From Lunularia cruciata (lineage: Eukaryota > Streptophyta > Marchantiopsida > Lunulariales > Lunulariaceae): a DNA stretch of 64,000 nucleotides. The position numbers and the translations under genes are program-made. Shown piece by piece: positions 44,510 through 56,100 of this stretch. The notes under the pieces were generated by a model, which was not told where the DNA came from, did not search any database, and worked only from the letters and a program-made list of their open reading frames with translations. Every line of letters begins with the position of its first letter. Position 1 is the stretch's first letter. The DNA lies in assembly GCA_948567375.1 (NCBI GenBank), contig OX419758.1, positions 10,979,001-11,043,000 on the forward strand, in the 5' to 3' direction.

Positions 44510-45122
44510 CCATTCTGAATTCTGTACCTCAAAGATAATCTAGCCTCCTTGAGCTTATCAATCTCCTCCTTCACAACCAAAGATATTGGTGGGCTAATGC
44601 AATGTTATTTTTGGCAGATTGGTCTTGCATGTGACTCCACCTCTATCTTGTGCTCCTCCAAGGTGACTTCCTTCAAATCCTTGTAATTGAAAGCAAAAAC
44701 ATAGATGAACTTGCGGAAAATCTACTCAAATCTCACCTTCTCCTCCTTGGTAACATTTGGGCCATACTTTAGGGTAGCTAACCTTCTCTCTACCTCCTCA
44801 AGTGTCAATGGTGATTTATGTGGGTCCTTCAAAACCTCTGCTTAGGTGCAAAATCCATAGCATACAAAGGATACACATCTGAATCAGATTCATATTCATC
44901 CTCCTTTGTGGAAGTCTCCTCTTCCATGCTTGTGTCCACACCTGAAGCTCCTTCTTCAGAATCTGATTCCCAATAATCAAAAGATGGTGTATCTGAATGT
45001 CAAGTGTTGGTGGTGTTAGTCATAGGAACTGTGACTCTATGGTTTGATAGCCCAATCCTCAAGTACCCTTTGTGCCATCGATCAGTTGTGCGTGTTGTTC
45101 TCAACCATGGCTTCCCAAGAAG

Positions 45123-46832
45123 TTAGTCATAGCTTGAATCCTTCAAGACTTGGAAAGTCATTAGATTTTGAACTCCCATAACTGAAACCACCACTTTATC
45201 CATCACCCTTACTGGTTGAACTTGTTGCTTGTTTGCCATGCTCACCACAAATGTTGAAGGTCTTGAGGGTATCATACCCAACTTCTTCATCAACCTTTCT
45301 GATATGGCATTTACTGCTGATTCTCCATCAACCAATGCATCCTTGATGTTGTGACCATTCACTCTCACATCAATCTTGGAGGCATATTCACAAGCTTCCC
45401 ATGGTGCTGGATTGGCATCCACCACCCCCATTGATACTAGAGCTTTTGCCTTCTTCTTCCTCTTGCTCCTTGTAGAACTCAAACAACCTCTAAACTCCTT
45501 TCTCAAGGTAGGGTTCAAAGCAATCAATTGGCACATTGTGATGTTAGCCTTGTGACTACCAACATCCTCCAACACATTGTAGTTCCATTGTTGCTTTGAG
45601 ATCAAGAAGTCCTCCATCCCCAACTTCTTCCTTGGAGTCTTTGTTGTTGATGTTATTGAGGTGCAAGTGCTCCTAGTAGACATAGGAGTAACCTTGCTTG
45701 GAGTATATCCTTGAGAAGAGTGAACATCCTCTACAAAACAAGCTCTCTTCTTCTTTTGTGCCAAAAGCTCCAAATTAAGACCCTTGGAGTTTGAGCACTC
45801 TCCCTTCTCATACTTGCTCTCAACCACATCTATGGATGCTATCTCCTTACCTTTGTTTGGATAAGGAGCCACTTGGGTTTCAATACCTCCCTCTTTTCCT
45901 CTATTGGCTCCCTCATAACCCCTTCCTCCATGGTAAGTGGAATTTGGGCAATTCCTTTGGATATAGCCTCTTCCTCCACAACCAAAACAATTTCTATCAT
46001 TGAAATTGTTGGCTGGTTGGCCTCCTCTATATGGATAGTTTCCATAACTCCTAGGCCCTCTCCCTACATTTTGATCCACCTCTCTCTTCTCCCATAGTTG
46101 CACCACATTGATCTTGAGATCTGCAAGTTGTTCTGTGATGGTTTGAAGTGGATCTTTTGGTGGAGGTGCAAGAACTAGAGCAACTACTACTTGTGGTGTA
46201 ACCTTTGCCACCAAAGTATCAAAAGTTCCACCATACTTGTAGCCTTGAGGAGGATGCACAACCTCCTTCACCACCAAATCACTCTCATCCCCTTCCAAAC
46301 TCTCCTCCATACAAATTGCAATCTTGATAGCTTCAACCTTGGAAGAAGGTTTCTCATATCTCACCTTGTTCCTAATTTGTGGTCTCAATCTTCCCAGAAA
46401 ATTCTTGGTGAGCATGGCCCCTATGCCAATCATGGTAGTCTTCACATCATCTCCACCCTTCCTCAACACTATGCAAAATCTAGACTCTAACTTTTCCACT
46501 CTTTCCACATAGACTCTCACTTTCTCTCTATCTCGTTGCTTGAGAAATGTTACCTCACTCATCAATCTCTCATAACTCTCATCAGGAAGAAAGTTTTCAA
46601 TGAGCTCTGAAGTAAAAGTCTCCCAAGACTCCTCTTCCCCATCTCTCCTCTCTCTCTTTTGGTATTCTGACTCATACCATGTAAGTGTTGCATCCTCAAA
46701 GAAATCTGGTAATAATGAGGCCCACTCATTCTTCCTCCTCTCATTGTTTCCCATGCAAGCTCTCTTGAAGCTTCTCACAAAGGCCTCCATATTTTCTCCA
46801 TCCTTGCCAAAGAAAACCGGAAGTTTCCTCAT
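45123..46832 (-). CDS. GYP gag-protease polyprotein
   Basis: A continuous 569-residue ORF. The N-terminal capsid domain (about 1-190) carries KLPVFFGKDGENMEAF, ATLTWYESEYQKRE, ETFTSELIENF and FLGRLRPQIRNKVRYE, the classic retrotransposon gag pattern. A CCHC zinc knuckle (CFGCGGRGYIQRNC) lies at about 282-295. A protease-like region near the end has DALVDGESAVN and is followed by VQPVRVMDKVV. The usual Asp-Ser/Thr-Gly triad reads Asp-Gly-Glu, so the protease may be inactive. The stop is TAA, where a valine-type codon is expected before LLGKPWL, so the ORF probably once ran on into pol. It forms particles and packages RNA. Confidence 0.85.
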   Translation of the reverse strand: MRKLPVFFGKDGENMEAFVRSFKRACMGNNERRKNEWASLLPDFFEDATLTWYESEYQKRERRDGEEESWETFTSELIENFLPDESYERLMSEVTFLKQRDREKVRVYVERVEKLESRFCIVLRKGGDDVKTTMIGIGAMLTKNFLGRLRPQIRNKVRYEKPSSKVEAIKIAICMEESLEGDESDLVVKEVVHPPQGYKYGGTFDTLVAKVTPQVVVALVLAPPPKDPLQTITEQLADLKINVVQLWEKREVDQNVGRGPRSYGNYPYRGGQPANNFNDRNCFGCGGRGYIQRNCPNSTYHGGRGYEGANRGKEGGIETQVAPYPNKGKEIASIDVVESKYEKGECSNSKGLNLELLAQKKKRACFVEDVHSSQGYTPSKVTPMSTRSTCTSITSTTKTPRKKLGMEDFLISKQQWNYNVLEDVGSHKANITMCQLIALNPTLRKEFRGCLSSTRSKRKKKAKALVSMGVVDANPAPWEACEYASKIDVRVNGHNIKDALVDGESAVNAISERLMKKLGMIPSRPSTFVVSMANKQQVQPVRVMDKVVVSVMGVQNLMTFQVLKDSSYD

Positions 46833-47059
46833 CTTAACCTCTCACTATCTTTCTTTTTCTCAATTTTTTTTCTTTTCTTTTCTCTCACACCATAACTAAT
46901 AGAGTATGTACATGAATAACACCATTTGAGAGTAATTCACCCTAGGGAATACAAAAGGCTCAGGTTGCTCCAAGATTTCTATAGCAACATCAAATCCTAG
47001 AGTGCATATTAATCGAATCCTCATGGATAGTTTATCCATAAGTTGAAAGATGATCTCCA

Positions 47060-47700
47060 TCACTTATCTTGAAAACTAGCTGATGAAGTTGGTAGTATTT
47101 CTATAGTTTTACTAATAGTCTCTCCAAGATCCTTCACCAAAGTCTCCAAAAGTGATTTTACTCCACTACACTCATGTCCTTTTGGAAGTCCTTCAACTCC
47201 ACAAACCTCACACAACTCCTTGGTCTTAGATTGTCTCCCTCCCAATCTTGGTGAAGAAGGTCCAACATGCAAACCCAAGTCAAGTAAGCCTCTCCTTTCC
47301 CTCAATCTCTTGCTTTCAAAGGTCAATGGACATAACCTTGCCTTATGTCCCTTCTCTCCACATAGAAGGCACTTAGACTCACTCTTTCCTCCAAGTGGTG
47401 TAGGTTTTTGGATCCTCTCAACACTCTCTTCAAATTCTATTGTAAACTCTCTTTTCCTCAAATCCACCCCTAAAATCACCTCAAACCCTTTGGGAACCTT
47501 GCATAGTCTCAATTTCCACTCTTTGATGACCCTCCATGTTCCCAAGATGAATCTAAACACTCAAACATACTTTTTGTTACTCTCAAACTCCTCATGCATG
47601 AGATCTCAACTCTCCAGAATTGACCCTTCCTCACAATTTCACTCAAATCTCTCAACTTGTATATGAAAGTCCTTTGAAATTTTGCACATGTGATCAAAAC
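47060..47700 (-). pseudogene. GYP leader ORF with CCHC zinc knuckle
   Basis: An additional reading frame lies between the primer-binding site and gag. The 166-residue part (47560-47060) includes FEVILGVDLRKREFTIEF, a zinc knuckle CLLCGEKGHKARLC and CEVCGVEGLPKGHEC. The upstream part (47697-47509) is in another frame and contains FWRVEISCMRSLRV. It resembles in layout the DUF4283-plus-knuckle proteins of plant elements; that comparison is from memory. It is present in both arms of GYP. The role is unknown, possibly nucleic-acid binding. Confidence 0.5.
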
Positions 47701-48372
47701 TCCATAGTGTTCTTCCCCGAAAAATTTCAGATCTTTTCATTGATCCATTTGGCCTAGACACCTTTCTATTCAGCACACATATTTCAGATTTGGTCTACAA
47801 AATACCCCCTTCACTTCAAAAATTCATTACTCCTTGCAAAAGAATGATCTCTCTCTAATTTTTAAGGCAAAAAATAGGATACAATGCTCTGAATTTTCTT
47901 GGAAATTTTCACAACAATCCACTAAAAATTGAAGAAATGGCAGACTCTCTAAAAGTTTCCAAAGAGCATGCAGTTGAGAGAGCAGTTTACCCTATCAACT
48001 TTCAAAAATTCTAACCCATTGCACATATTAGCTCTCACAATAATTTTAAGTGTGCTAACTGAAAAATAACCCAAGCTTCTATGTATAGAAATTTCAAGTC
48101 CAGATCTCAAACTTGAGATTTTGCCCAAGATCACCTTAATCCCCAAAATCTGCAATCCACCTCACACAATCTCTCCAAATCCTCTCATGTGTACAAGATG
48201 TACAAAATCACTTCAAAGACATGATAATGAACTACAGGATATAAAATGGATCTTGGTTCTCTAACATAAGTTCAGCCCTCTCCTCTCCTCATGTTCTTTC
48301 CAAGTGAGCTCTCATAGCCTCCTTTTGTCTAATGTAGAATTGAACGTGGAACATTATCTTGCCTTCTAGAGA

Positions 48373-48391
48373 GGTCCTGACAACGGAACCA
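48373..48391 (-). other. GYP primer-binding site, tRNA-Asp-like (minus copy)
   Basis: On the minus strand this reads TGGTTCCGTTGTCAGGACC, close to the tRNA-Asp complement, 4 bp after the LTR end. Confidence 0.6.
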
Positions 48392-48395
48392 AAAA

Positions 48396-49072
48396 TGTGA
48401 GTTGGCTTCTCTCTCACTCAGGATGAACCTCTGATGGTTATTATGGTAGTGCACCATAGACTAAGAAGGCAAGGAACCCCAACTCCATCATATTCCTCCA
48501 AGGCTAACACTCCAAGACTCAAGATATTGCTCACTAGAGAACTCAATGAGAGAGAGATAGTTGCAAATGAAAGGATGATGAGTATCTCCTCACCCCTTTT
48601 TTATATACTTGTGAAATAGTTACGTACCAAAGTTACTAATTACCGTAGTAACTCAAGTTACTAGGCTAAAAGTCAAGTAAAGTCAAAAAATAGAAAGGAA
48701 TATCCATTCACATTAGCATATTCCACTAGCATGTGATCCTATCTTCACCCAACCACTAAGTCAAGGATTCCTTCACATAGGTTATCCTTGGACTATAGAA
48801 GAATCCAAAATAAAAAGGCTTGCGGGCCCAAGAGTTCTCAACTCTTTCCTCAAAGCAAAACACCTAGGAATAATACCAAGTCAACACACTAGAATCCAAA
48901 ATAGAGGTGCTCATCTTTTCCACCTCCTCTAAAGTAAGGTTCCTTCTATCTTAGCTATGAATAACTCTAGCTAATCATTACTTATGTAGAACCATCCTTT
49001 GTCTCTATATAAATAATATCTCTCAAGTACTTGTAATACCAAGCTAAATATCACAATACCACACACATGCAC
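48396..49072 (-). repeat. GYP 5' LTR, minus-strand copy, missing its first ~13 bp
   Basis: This is the reverse complement of 39426-40121 with scattered differences. It ends at 49072 within 'tgcacaaa', where the TGTAACACCCA start should follow. Confidence 0.75.
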
Positions 49073-49680
49073 AAAAGCATACAGTGCTTGTGGTTTGAGC
49101 TTAATTTCAAGTATCAATTTTGTGTTTGTGTTTGGGAGTGTGTGGAGAATTTCAAAGTGCAAATCAAAGTGCTTGTTGGATGTGGGATTCCACAACCTTG
49201 ATCTTGATTCTGTGTGTTTGATCCTGAGTGAAGTGCAATCAGAGCAATGCCTTGACAGATTTAAGAGGAATTGTAGTGTTGGTAGTATTTTGCATTTGTG
49301 ATGCAGTACAAAGTTGATGTGAATCAATTTTGATCAAGGAAGTTTTGCCTTTATTGGAAGGGTGGAACATAATTTTGAGGTGAAGTTGTTTTGCAATGAA
49401 GTGCCATCTTCGGGAGAATTTGAATCATCACAATCAAGATTTGTTTGGGTAGAATTTGCTAAGTTGTGATTATGGTACCTGAATTTGTGACAAGTTGTCA
49501 ATATTGTGAGCTTGTTACTCTCTTTTGGGTGTAGTTGGTACTTGAGAGATTAAAGACACAACCAAGAAGAACTACATGTTATTGTTTGCTTTGTATTTGG
49601 ACATTTCTGACTAGTATCTCTACGGGAATAAACTTTACTTACTTGATTACCGCAAAAGTGATATTTGTTGGGTTTTCATA
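49073..49680 (+). mobile_element. CCE-4 remnant, right end
   Basis: This is collinear with the last ~600 bp of CCE-3 (56520-57120) and with the reverse complement of 5950-6530. It ends GGGTTTTCATA instead of GGGTTGTCACA. The flanks of the two CCE-4 ends do not match, so no target duplication is seen. Confidence 0.6.
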
Positions 49681-50465
49681 GAGAGAAAGCTTTGAGAGAA
49701 TTGAGTTTGCATGTGATAGGCCCTAGATCTTGATTTGATAGAGAATGAGAGGAAATCTTACAGTTGAGTTTGCTTGGATAGTGATAGATGAAGAGAGAAA
49801 TGTTTGCAACTAAATTGACCTAGATAGGACATGAAAGTGAGAGAGAACATGCTAGAAACCCAAGATTGAAGTTTATTGTAATTGTTCTTTTCTTGTGCTT
49901 ATTTGATTGTTGTAGAAACTTAGGATAAATCAATGTGTAACGTGGAATTGGAGGCTTTCCCTTTTGAATTGGACCTATAAATAGTAAGACAAGGGCATTT
50001 TGCAAACTATATGGCTGTAGTGAATGAATGATTATTGTGTATTATGAAGAGTGTCAAGAAGAATGATTCCATTCTTGGAGCTCCCGGTCCGGTACGTGTA
50101 GACATATCATGTTGTTGATTTGTTTGCTCTGAAATGAGTCTGGCCGTAGCTTGAGACCTGCCAAACAAACCCCACCAGATCCGAAAACCTCAAACCTAAA
50201 ATTTAACAGAACATGACAGACCTTAGTGGTACATGAGGTCCAACATTAACCCAAGAGACTAAGCACAAACAGCCCTACAAAGAGACTATAGATAGAAGTA
50301 ACTATGGGCAAGCTGCTCCATAAAAAGAAGGAAACTGCAATCAAATGAAAGTGTAGAGCTTGTGGCAGACTGCAAGGAACCTTCCAATTTATCAACAAAT
50401 AGTGCAACCTAAGTGCAAGCAGCTAGGTGCTCGGTGCACTCTCAAGACCATCCAATCCCCTTGAC
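49681..50465. other. Unassigned region between CCE-4 and DMP-3
   Basis: No supported gene. A TATA-like 'ctataaatagtaag' near 49975, followed by about 100 bp ending in a CCCGGTCCGG segment, could be part of an LTR of another element, but no partner repeat is in the window. Confidence 0.35.
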
Positions 50466-51000
50466 ACCATAATATCTCCCAAAACACACCAAAACGGGGA
50501 TCTTGAAGACCCAAACCTCAATCAACATGTGTATGTCCTTGACATGGCCATCCAAAAATCACCAAATGAATAGGCCCATGTCTCTCTAGACCATCAGCCC
50601 CCAACAAGGAAATGTCTATTGGTAGGGCCTTTGGTAACCCTTGACTACTGACATCAATAATAACTCAAGATACCAATAGGCCAAGTGTGCCACATGATGG
50701 AAAGAGACTTGTCTAGCAATCTCATCTCTCTCCACATACAAGTATCTCTGTATTTATATATCCACTTGCAGTACCGTAGCTATTCAAGTGCTAATCTCAT
50801 CAAATAACTCCAACAGACATACTCCCTCTATTGGATATTGCCAAGCAATGAGTGTGGTATCCAGAGGTGTCAAGGTAATTGACTCTAGAAGCTCATCCTC
50901 ACAATGGCTTCCTAGTGGCATAAAGGCTTCACTCCAAGCCTATTGCACTAATTAATTTGCATGTTGCCACAATGCCTCTTCTTACCTCCACAATGGAACA
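50466..51000 (-). pseudogene. DMP-3 methyltransferase, N-terminal part
   Basis: The copy retains motif I in a decayed form (VCLLELFDEIST near 50790-50830) and motif IV with an intact catalytic loop, FGWPCQGHTH (near 50545), followed by GLGLQDPRFGVFWEIL. It ends at 50466. It shows that the family motif is WPCQ, of which DMP-1 has lost the Gln codon. Confidence 0.72.
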
Positions 51001-51345
51001 TCCAAGGTGGATGGAACAATCTTATTCATACTCCAAATTTGAGTGATCTCCTCTAGTATTGGAGTATCCTTTGCATGGAGGTTCCCCTCCAATAAGTCAC
51101 CAAGCCAAATAACAACACCACTAAAAGCTGAACGTGATGCCACAATGGTTTTGGACTATAGTGAGCCAAGATTACCACTACTAAAGTGTATTGTAGGCAA
51201 CATACTCATCCCTCACCAAACTGCCAACCTGGTCTATAGGAGGTTGTCTCCTCCCAATAGTCAATATTTAAACCCATGGGGTACAACACTACTCCCTCAA
51301 CTAATATATCATATGACTCAACCACTATCACAATGGCTTGAGCTC

Positions 51346-53118
51346 TCACCACAAAGCTATCAATCGGATGATTGGGCTAAATCTAAACAACAAGCTCTCT
51401 ACATGTGATATACTATAGAACACCACCACCAAGAGATGTCTGGATCTAAAATGGACATCTTTCCACATCGGTCTTCTATAACTCCAGACCAATAACTGCA
51501 GCCTTATCCAACATAAGAGGCTACACACCAGAGTCCAATAAGACCCTTGGTGGTGTATAGACCTTCCTTGAAGGTCCCACCAAACAAAAATTCCTCCTCT
51601 AGTTATCCAACAAGACAACCATAGGTGTAAACCGTGCTCACTCAAAGGTTGGTATAGTTGGTTATTCCTCCAATCTAGCCGTTTGCTGCTTGCCATAAAT
51701 CACTAGTAGTTGAGCAAATCTCATGCTCTTCAACCAATTCAACTCCACTATTAACCACCTCTGCTCTAGTAGTGGGGACCACATCATCCCTACTCTCACA
51801 AAGAGTGCAGCCAATTGGAACATTGGGGCTGGGTCAACTCCCAATGTAAAGATATCATTGGCTGAAAATAATGGACAATACATAATCAACTTAGCCGCCT
51901 CCAACATTGTGCTAGATGGAGTCTATGCAATAGTAGGTGGTTGACTAGTCGGTACTATGTCATGCACCTCATCACCACCTACTACACCTACACTAGGACG
52001 TTTAGGAGCCATGGATGATATCTATAGGGCCTCAAAGAGCATGAAAGATTGTGGAAGTTTAGCATATCTCCCAACCTCTCCTCTTTATGGGTCCAACTCC
52101 ACTAATGTTCCTCTAGGCTCTGGAGCATATACTGCACTCCTGGTCACTACGGCAGATGCGTCCACTTGTGCTGCTCCGCACATGAAATCCAAAGCGTCTC
52201 TATCACCAATATATGAGGTAGGAGCCTCAACACCCAAATCTGATCTCCTCTAAGCTATGGCCATGCTAGCCAATTTTTGCTCCAACTACTCAATGCAAGT
52301 AGCCATGGCTATATTAGAAGTAAGGGTAGGTTTTGCACCCCTACTAGGTGTGGATCCTCTACCACCATCTCTACCACCTTGTCCTCCATGACTTAGAGCT
52401 CCTCTACCACCTGCCATAGCAGCTCTACCACTCCGAGTGTAAGTCAAAGCATTGGTCATTGGTGTGACTAAATTTGTGGCAATGCTCACACTGTCTCTGT
52501 GTTGGCTATGATGCACCAGAGATATCAAGTCTTGAGTGCACTCTCTCCTATGATGAGGTCCACCACAAGTCCAACAAGCAACACCACCACTCATTGGCTT
52601 CTACTAACTCAAAAATGAAGGTAAAGCTCTAGCCACACTGGGCCCTCCACTCGCTCCATAGGATCTAGGCTGTTTGCTCTATCCTTAGAAACCAACATGG
52701 CATGGTGTACTTTGCTACACTCTAGAAGAAGTAACAATTGTGGATGAGATCTCCCTACCAAATCCAAACGTCACCACTTTCTCCTCCACCATGTTGAGCT
52801 CAATATGCTCAACCAAACCAAAGACCACTGCCAAAGTAGGCAAAGTAGCCTATAGCAATGTAGCATCACAAACTCTATGTTGCAACTCCTTGTCCAATAC
52901 CTCTCAATAACTCCTTGAGTAAATTGATCAGCCGTCTCATGCGAGTGTATGCCTTGCATAGGCTCTCTCCAGCCTTTCGTTGGAACTCCTACAAGCTTCT
53001 CAACTTGTCAATCCGCACTCCTTGGTAGTTCTGCCTCAAACATTGGAAGAACTCCACCATGGCAGTAAACCCGATACTACACCACCTCTTGAAGTAGTGC
53101 CTCCATTCATAGTAGCAC
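51346..53118 (-). pseudogene. DMP-3 protease and gag C-terminal part
   Basis: The protease signature is LLDSGV..LMLDK near 51500-51540, and the zinc knuckle CWTCGGPHHRREC near 52550. Gag linker and capsid C-terminal segments follow up to 53118, where CCE-3 begins. Multiple stops and frameshifts are present. Confidence 0.6.
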
Positions 53119-56100
53119 TGTGGTACCCATATTTTTTTGTTTTGTTTGGTTTTATTAAAGTTGTGAAGAAGAAGTGAATTGAGAAAGCCAAATAACAAAG
53201 GAAAGAATAGACTTGTGTGTCTTGGGAGTAAACCTGAAGAAGTCAACTTGGGGTTGGGAACCAAAAATACTCAAATGGGGTTACGAAGAGACACATCTGA
53301 AGAAGGGCATTTTTGGACTGGGAAGCAAAGGCCAATACAAAGATGGTGTAACAACCTTTTTGCATGTCAGGCTAGGCAAGAAAGTACACTTCAAGAAACG
53401 GCGGAGGTAGGAGAATAATACCTTGACAATGACAAGACACCAACACGTAGAAGAAGTGTGAGTAGATTTTGAAATTGACTAAAGAATGACTGCACTTTGG
53501 GGTATTATAAAATCGCCATTGTGTAGGAGGAAATCAAATATGTCAAGTAAATATCCTGTCCCTCTGAGTAGTCATCCTATAGTAATGCACGTCAAGAAGC
53601 CGATAGAGAGTGAAATTTTTTGAAGTCCAAAAGAGGTTAGAGTGTCACGTCTAGGAGAGGAGATAACTTTTTAGTGCTAAAGAACTAGAGAGAAAATCGT
53701 GGCAAAGAAGACTAAGATTGCACTCATAATGAGGAGTTTTGCAATTTGGAGATTAGATATCATAGCTAGGATCAAGGTCTTGAATAGACTTTGAATTACA
53801 TTCCAAGCATGGAACTAGAATTTTAGTTTTCCAAGCATCATGGCAAAGATAGCTGCCAATAATTGTGAGGAATGCTCTAAATTCGAGGGGAAGAGAGGAA
53901 ATTTGGCTCAATGGACTGAGTCGGATTGGAGGTTAGTATTGGGAAAGGAAGCAGGAGAGGCGTCAACTGGAGCCACCTTCTATCAAAAGTGTGATGCTGC
54001 AAAGGAGACCGTTGAATCAGAAACTCATTCTTTGCTTTGCAAACTAACAATGGCTACAAATTGGAGTCCTATTGGGACTCAATCAAGCGGAGCATTGTAG
54101 GAGCAATCATGGCTATGTTCAAACCCAAAAGAATGACATATATCAACATGCAACAAGCAATCTTTTTTCACCAAATGTTTGTAAGAGTGAAGGTGAACTG
54201 GGTGAAGTGCTTCCACCAGCAAACAAGGCAAATAATAGTCAATTGGAGAACCAATTTGCCTCCACATTCCTTCACACCATTTGCAACACATTTCTACTTT
54301 GGATTAAATTTGCTGAGAATGGAGGAGAGGCATCATATGGTGTCACATTTCCATCCTGATCTACAACAAGAAGCAGATGAAGAGGAGCAACAATATATAT
54401 TACAATTATGAGCCAGCAATGATCACTTCATCAGAACAGGACAAAGGGAGATGGTGGAAGAAAGAAGTCCAAAGATGAAGAAGCAGACTAAACCCAAAGA
54501 GGTAGCATTGCCCCAAACACAACAAAAGACCCAAAGACTCAATCTACAAGGTAAGAAGGCGGTGAAGGAGGAGATATAGTATGAAGGAGAGACAAAGTCC
54601 AAAGGAGGAGACTCAAAAGAAGCCGAGCTCACACTACAGAGTGAGGAATTCAGAAGTGAGAGTGTGGTGAAGAGGAAGTTCAACAATCAACTAAAGCGGA
54701 AGAAGATGAGGCATTTCATGCGGTGATTGATTGTATGGAGGGAGGAGATAACCCTTGCTTAAAATTGACCATGGAAGAGATAGATGCAGAGCCAAATTGT
54801 CTGAAGGAGAGACATAGTCCAAAGGAGGAGACTCAAAAGAAGCAAAGCTCACATTGTAGAGTGAGGAATCCGAAAGTGAGAGTGATGGTGAAGGGGAAGT
54901 TCAACAATCAACTAAAGCGGAAGAAGATGAGGCATTTCATGCGGCGATTGTTCGTATGGAGGGAGGAGATGCTTAGAGTTGGCCATGGAAGAGAAGGATG
55001 CAGAGCCAAAGAAGGAAGACCAAAGAGGAGGTAGAAGCAAAGAAGTCAATAATGGTTGAACTTGTAGGTCCGAGCTCAGTCTGTAAGGAAGAAGAAAGCT
55101 CAAAGGCAATATTGCTGAAGGTACAAAGATCAAGACTTTGGGGGAAAGCTATAGCAAAAGAAGCAAAGTGCAAAGACAAAGCCAAAGATGAAGAAGGCTT
55201 TGAGGGAGTAAAGCACTTAACACAAATTGTGACTCCATTGTTGGAGCTGCTGAATATGCAAAAGAAGGTAACCTCCCAAGATTGTATGAAGGTGAAGAAT
55301 GAGTTGTAGGCGGTGAAGTATCTACTAGACAAAGTGAAAGGATTGAAGGAGAGTGTAACCCAAAGAGAAGAAGAAGCTGAGGAACTTTGGGTAGATGTAG
55401 TCTTGAAGAAAAAGGATTTAGAGAACTTGCAAGAGAGTTTCAAGAAGCAAGGAAGAGAGATGCACAGTCAAGCCGTAGAGTGGAAAGAGCAGATGACATT
55501 GCTAGTGAAGATAAAAGAAGAGGTCAATGATGTTTGCATCAAAAGTATTCATGTGAAGGTGATGGTGGCTATAATGGAGGAGGAGTTAGAGAGCCTGAGG
55601 AGAGTACACCCAAAAAAGATCAAGCATGGTAGAGGGAGTTGGCAATCTGACACCAAGAGGAGGAAAAATTGCAAGGCTTGGTTAGAAGTGTTGAGATGCA
55701 TAGTGCTCAGTATGCCAAAGAGAAGATGATGCTTGTTGTTGAGTACAAAGATGAGTTAAAGATGTACCAAAAAGAGTTGAAGGTAGGATGATCTTGGGGG
55801 TATGCATCAGAGTCAATAGGAGAAGTGGTTGGAAGATTGCAAGCAATGCTGAGCATGGAGTCTGAAGGGAGATTGGAGGAAGTGAGCCTGCATGAATTGA
55901 AATTGCTTGGTAGGAAACTTGGAAGAGGAGAGTGAAAGATGTAGATATGAACACTCTTTTGCTTTGTTTGAGAGAAAGAGTAGATAGGAAGATAATTGAG
56001 GTAGGAGACAATATAAGTCTCCAATTAGATTTAGTGAACTCAGAGCTAGAAAGACTTCGGAGTAGTGTGAAGGAGGAAAAGAAGTCCAAAGTAGCAAAAT

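Larger units (their letters stand above)
39426..49072. mobile_element. GYP: rearranged Ty3/gypsy element, head-to-head composite
   Basis: The composite joins a plus-strand LTR-leader-gag fragment (39426-41836) to a minus-strand element (41837-49072) that has part of the 3' LTR, pol, gag, leader and 5' LTR. The outer arms are therefore inverted repeats of about 2.4 kb. The right LTR lacks its first ~13 bp (TGTAACACCCA). There is no target duplication for the composite, which suggests rearrangement during or after integration. Confidence 0.75.
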
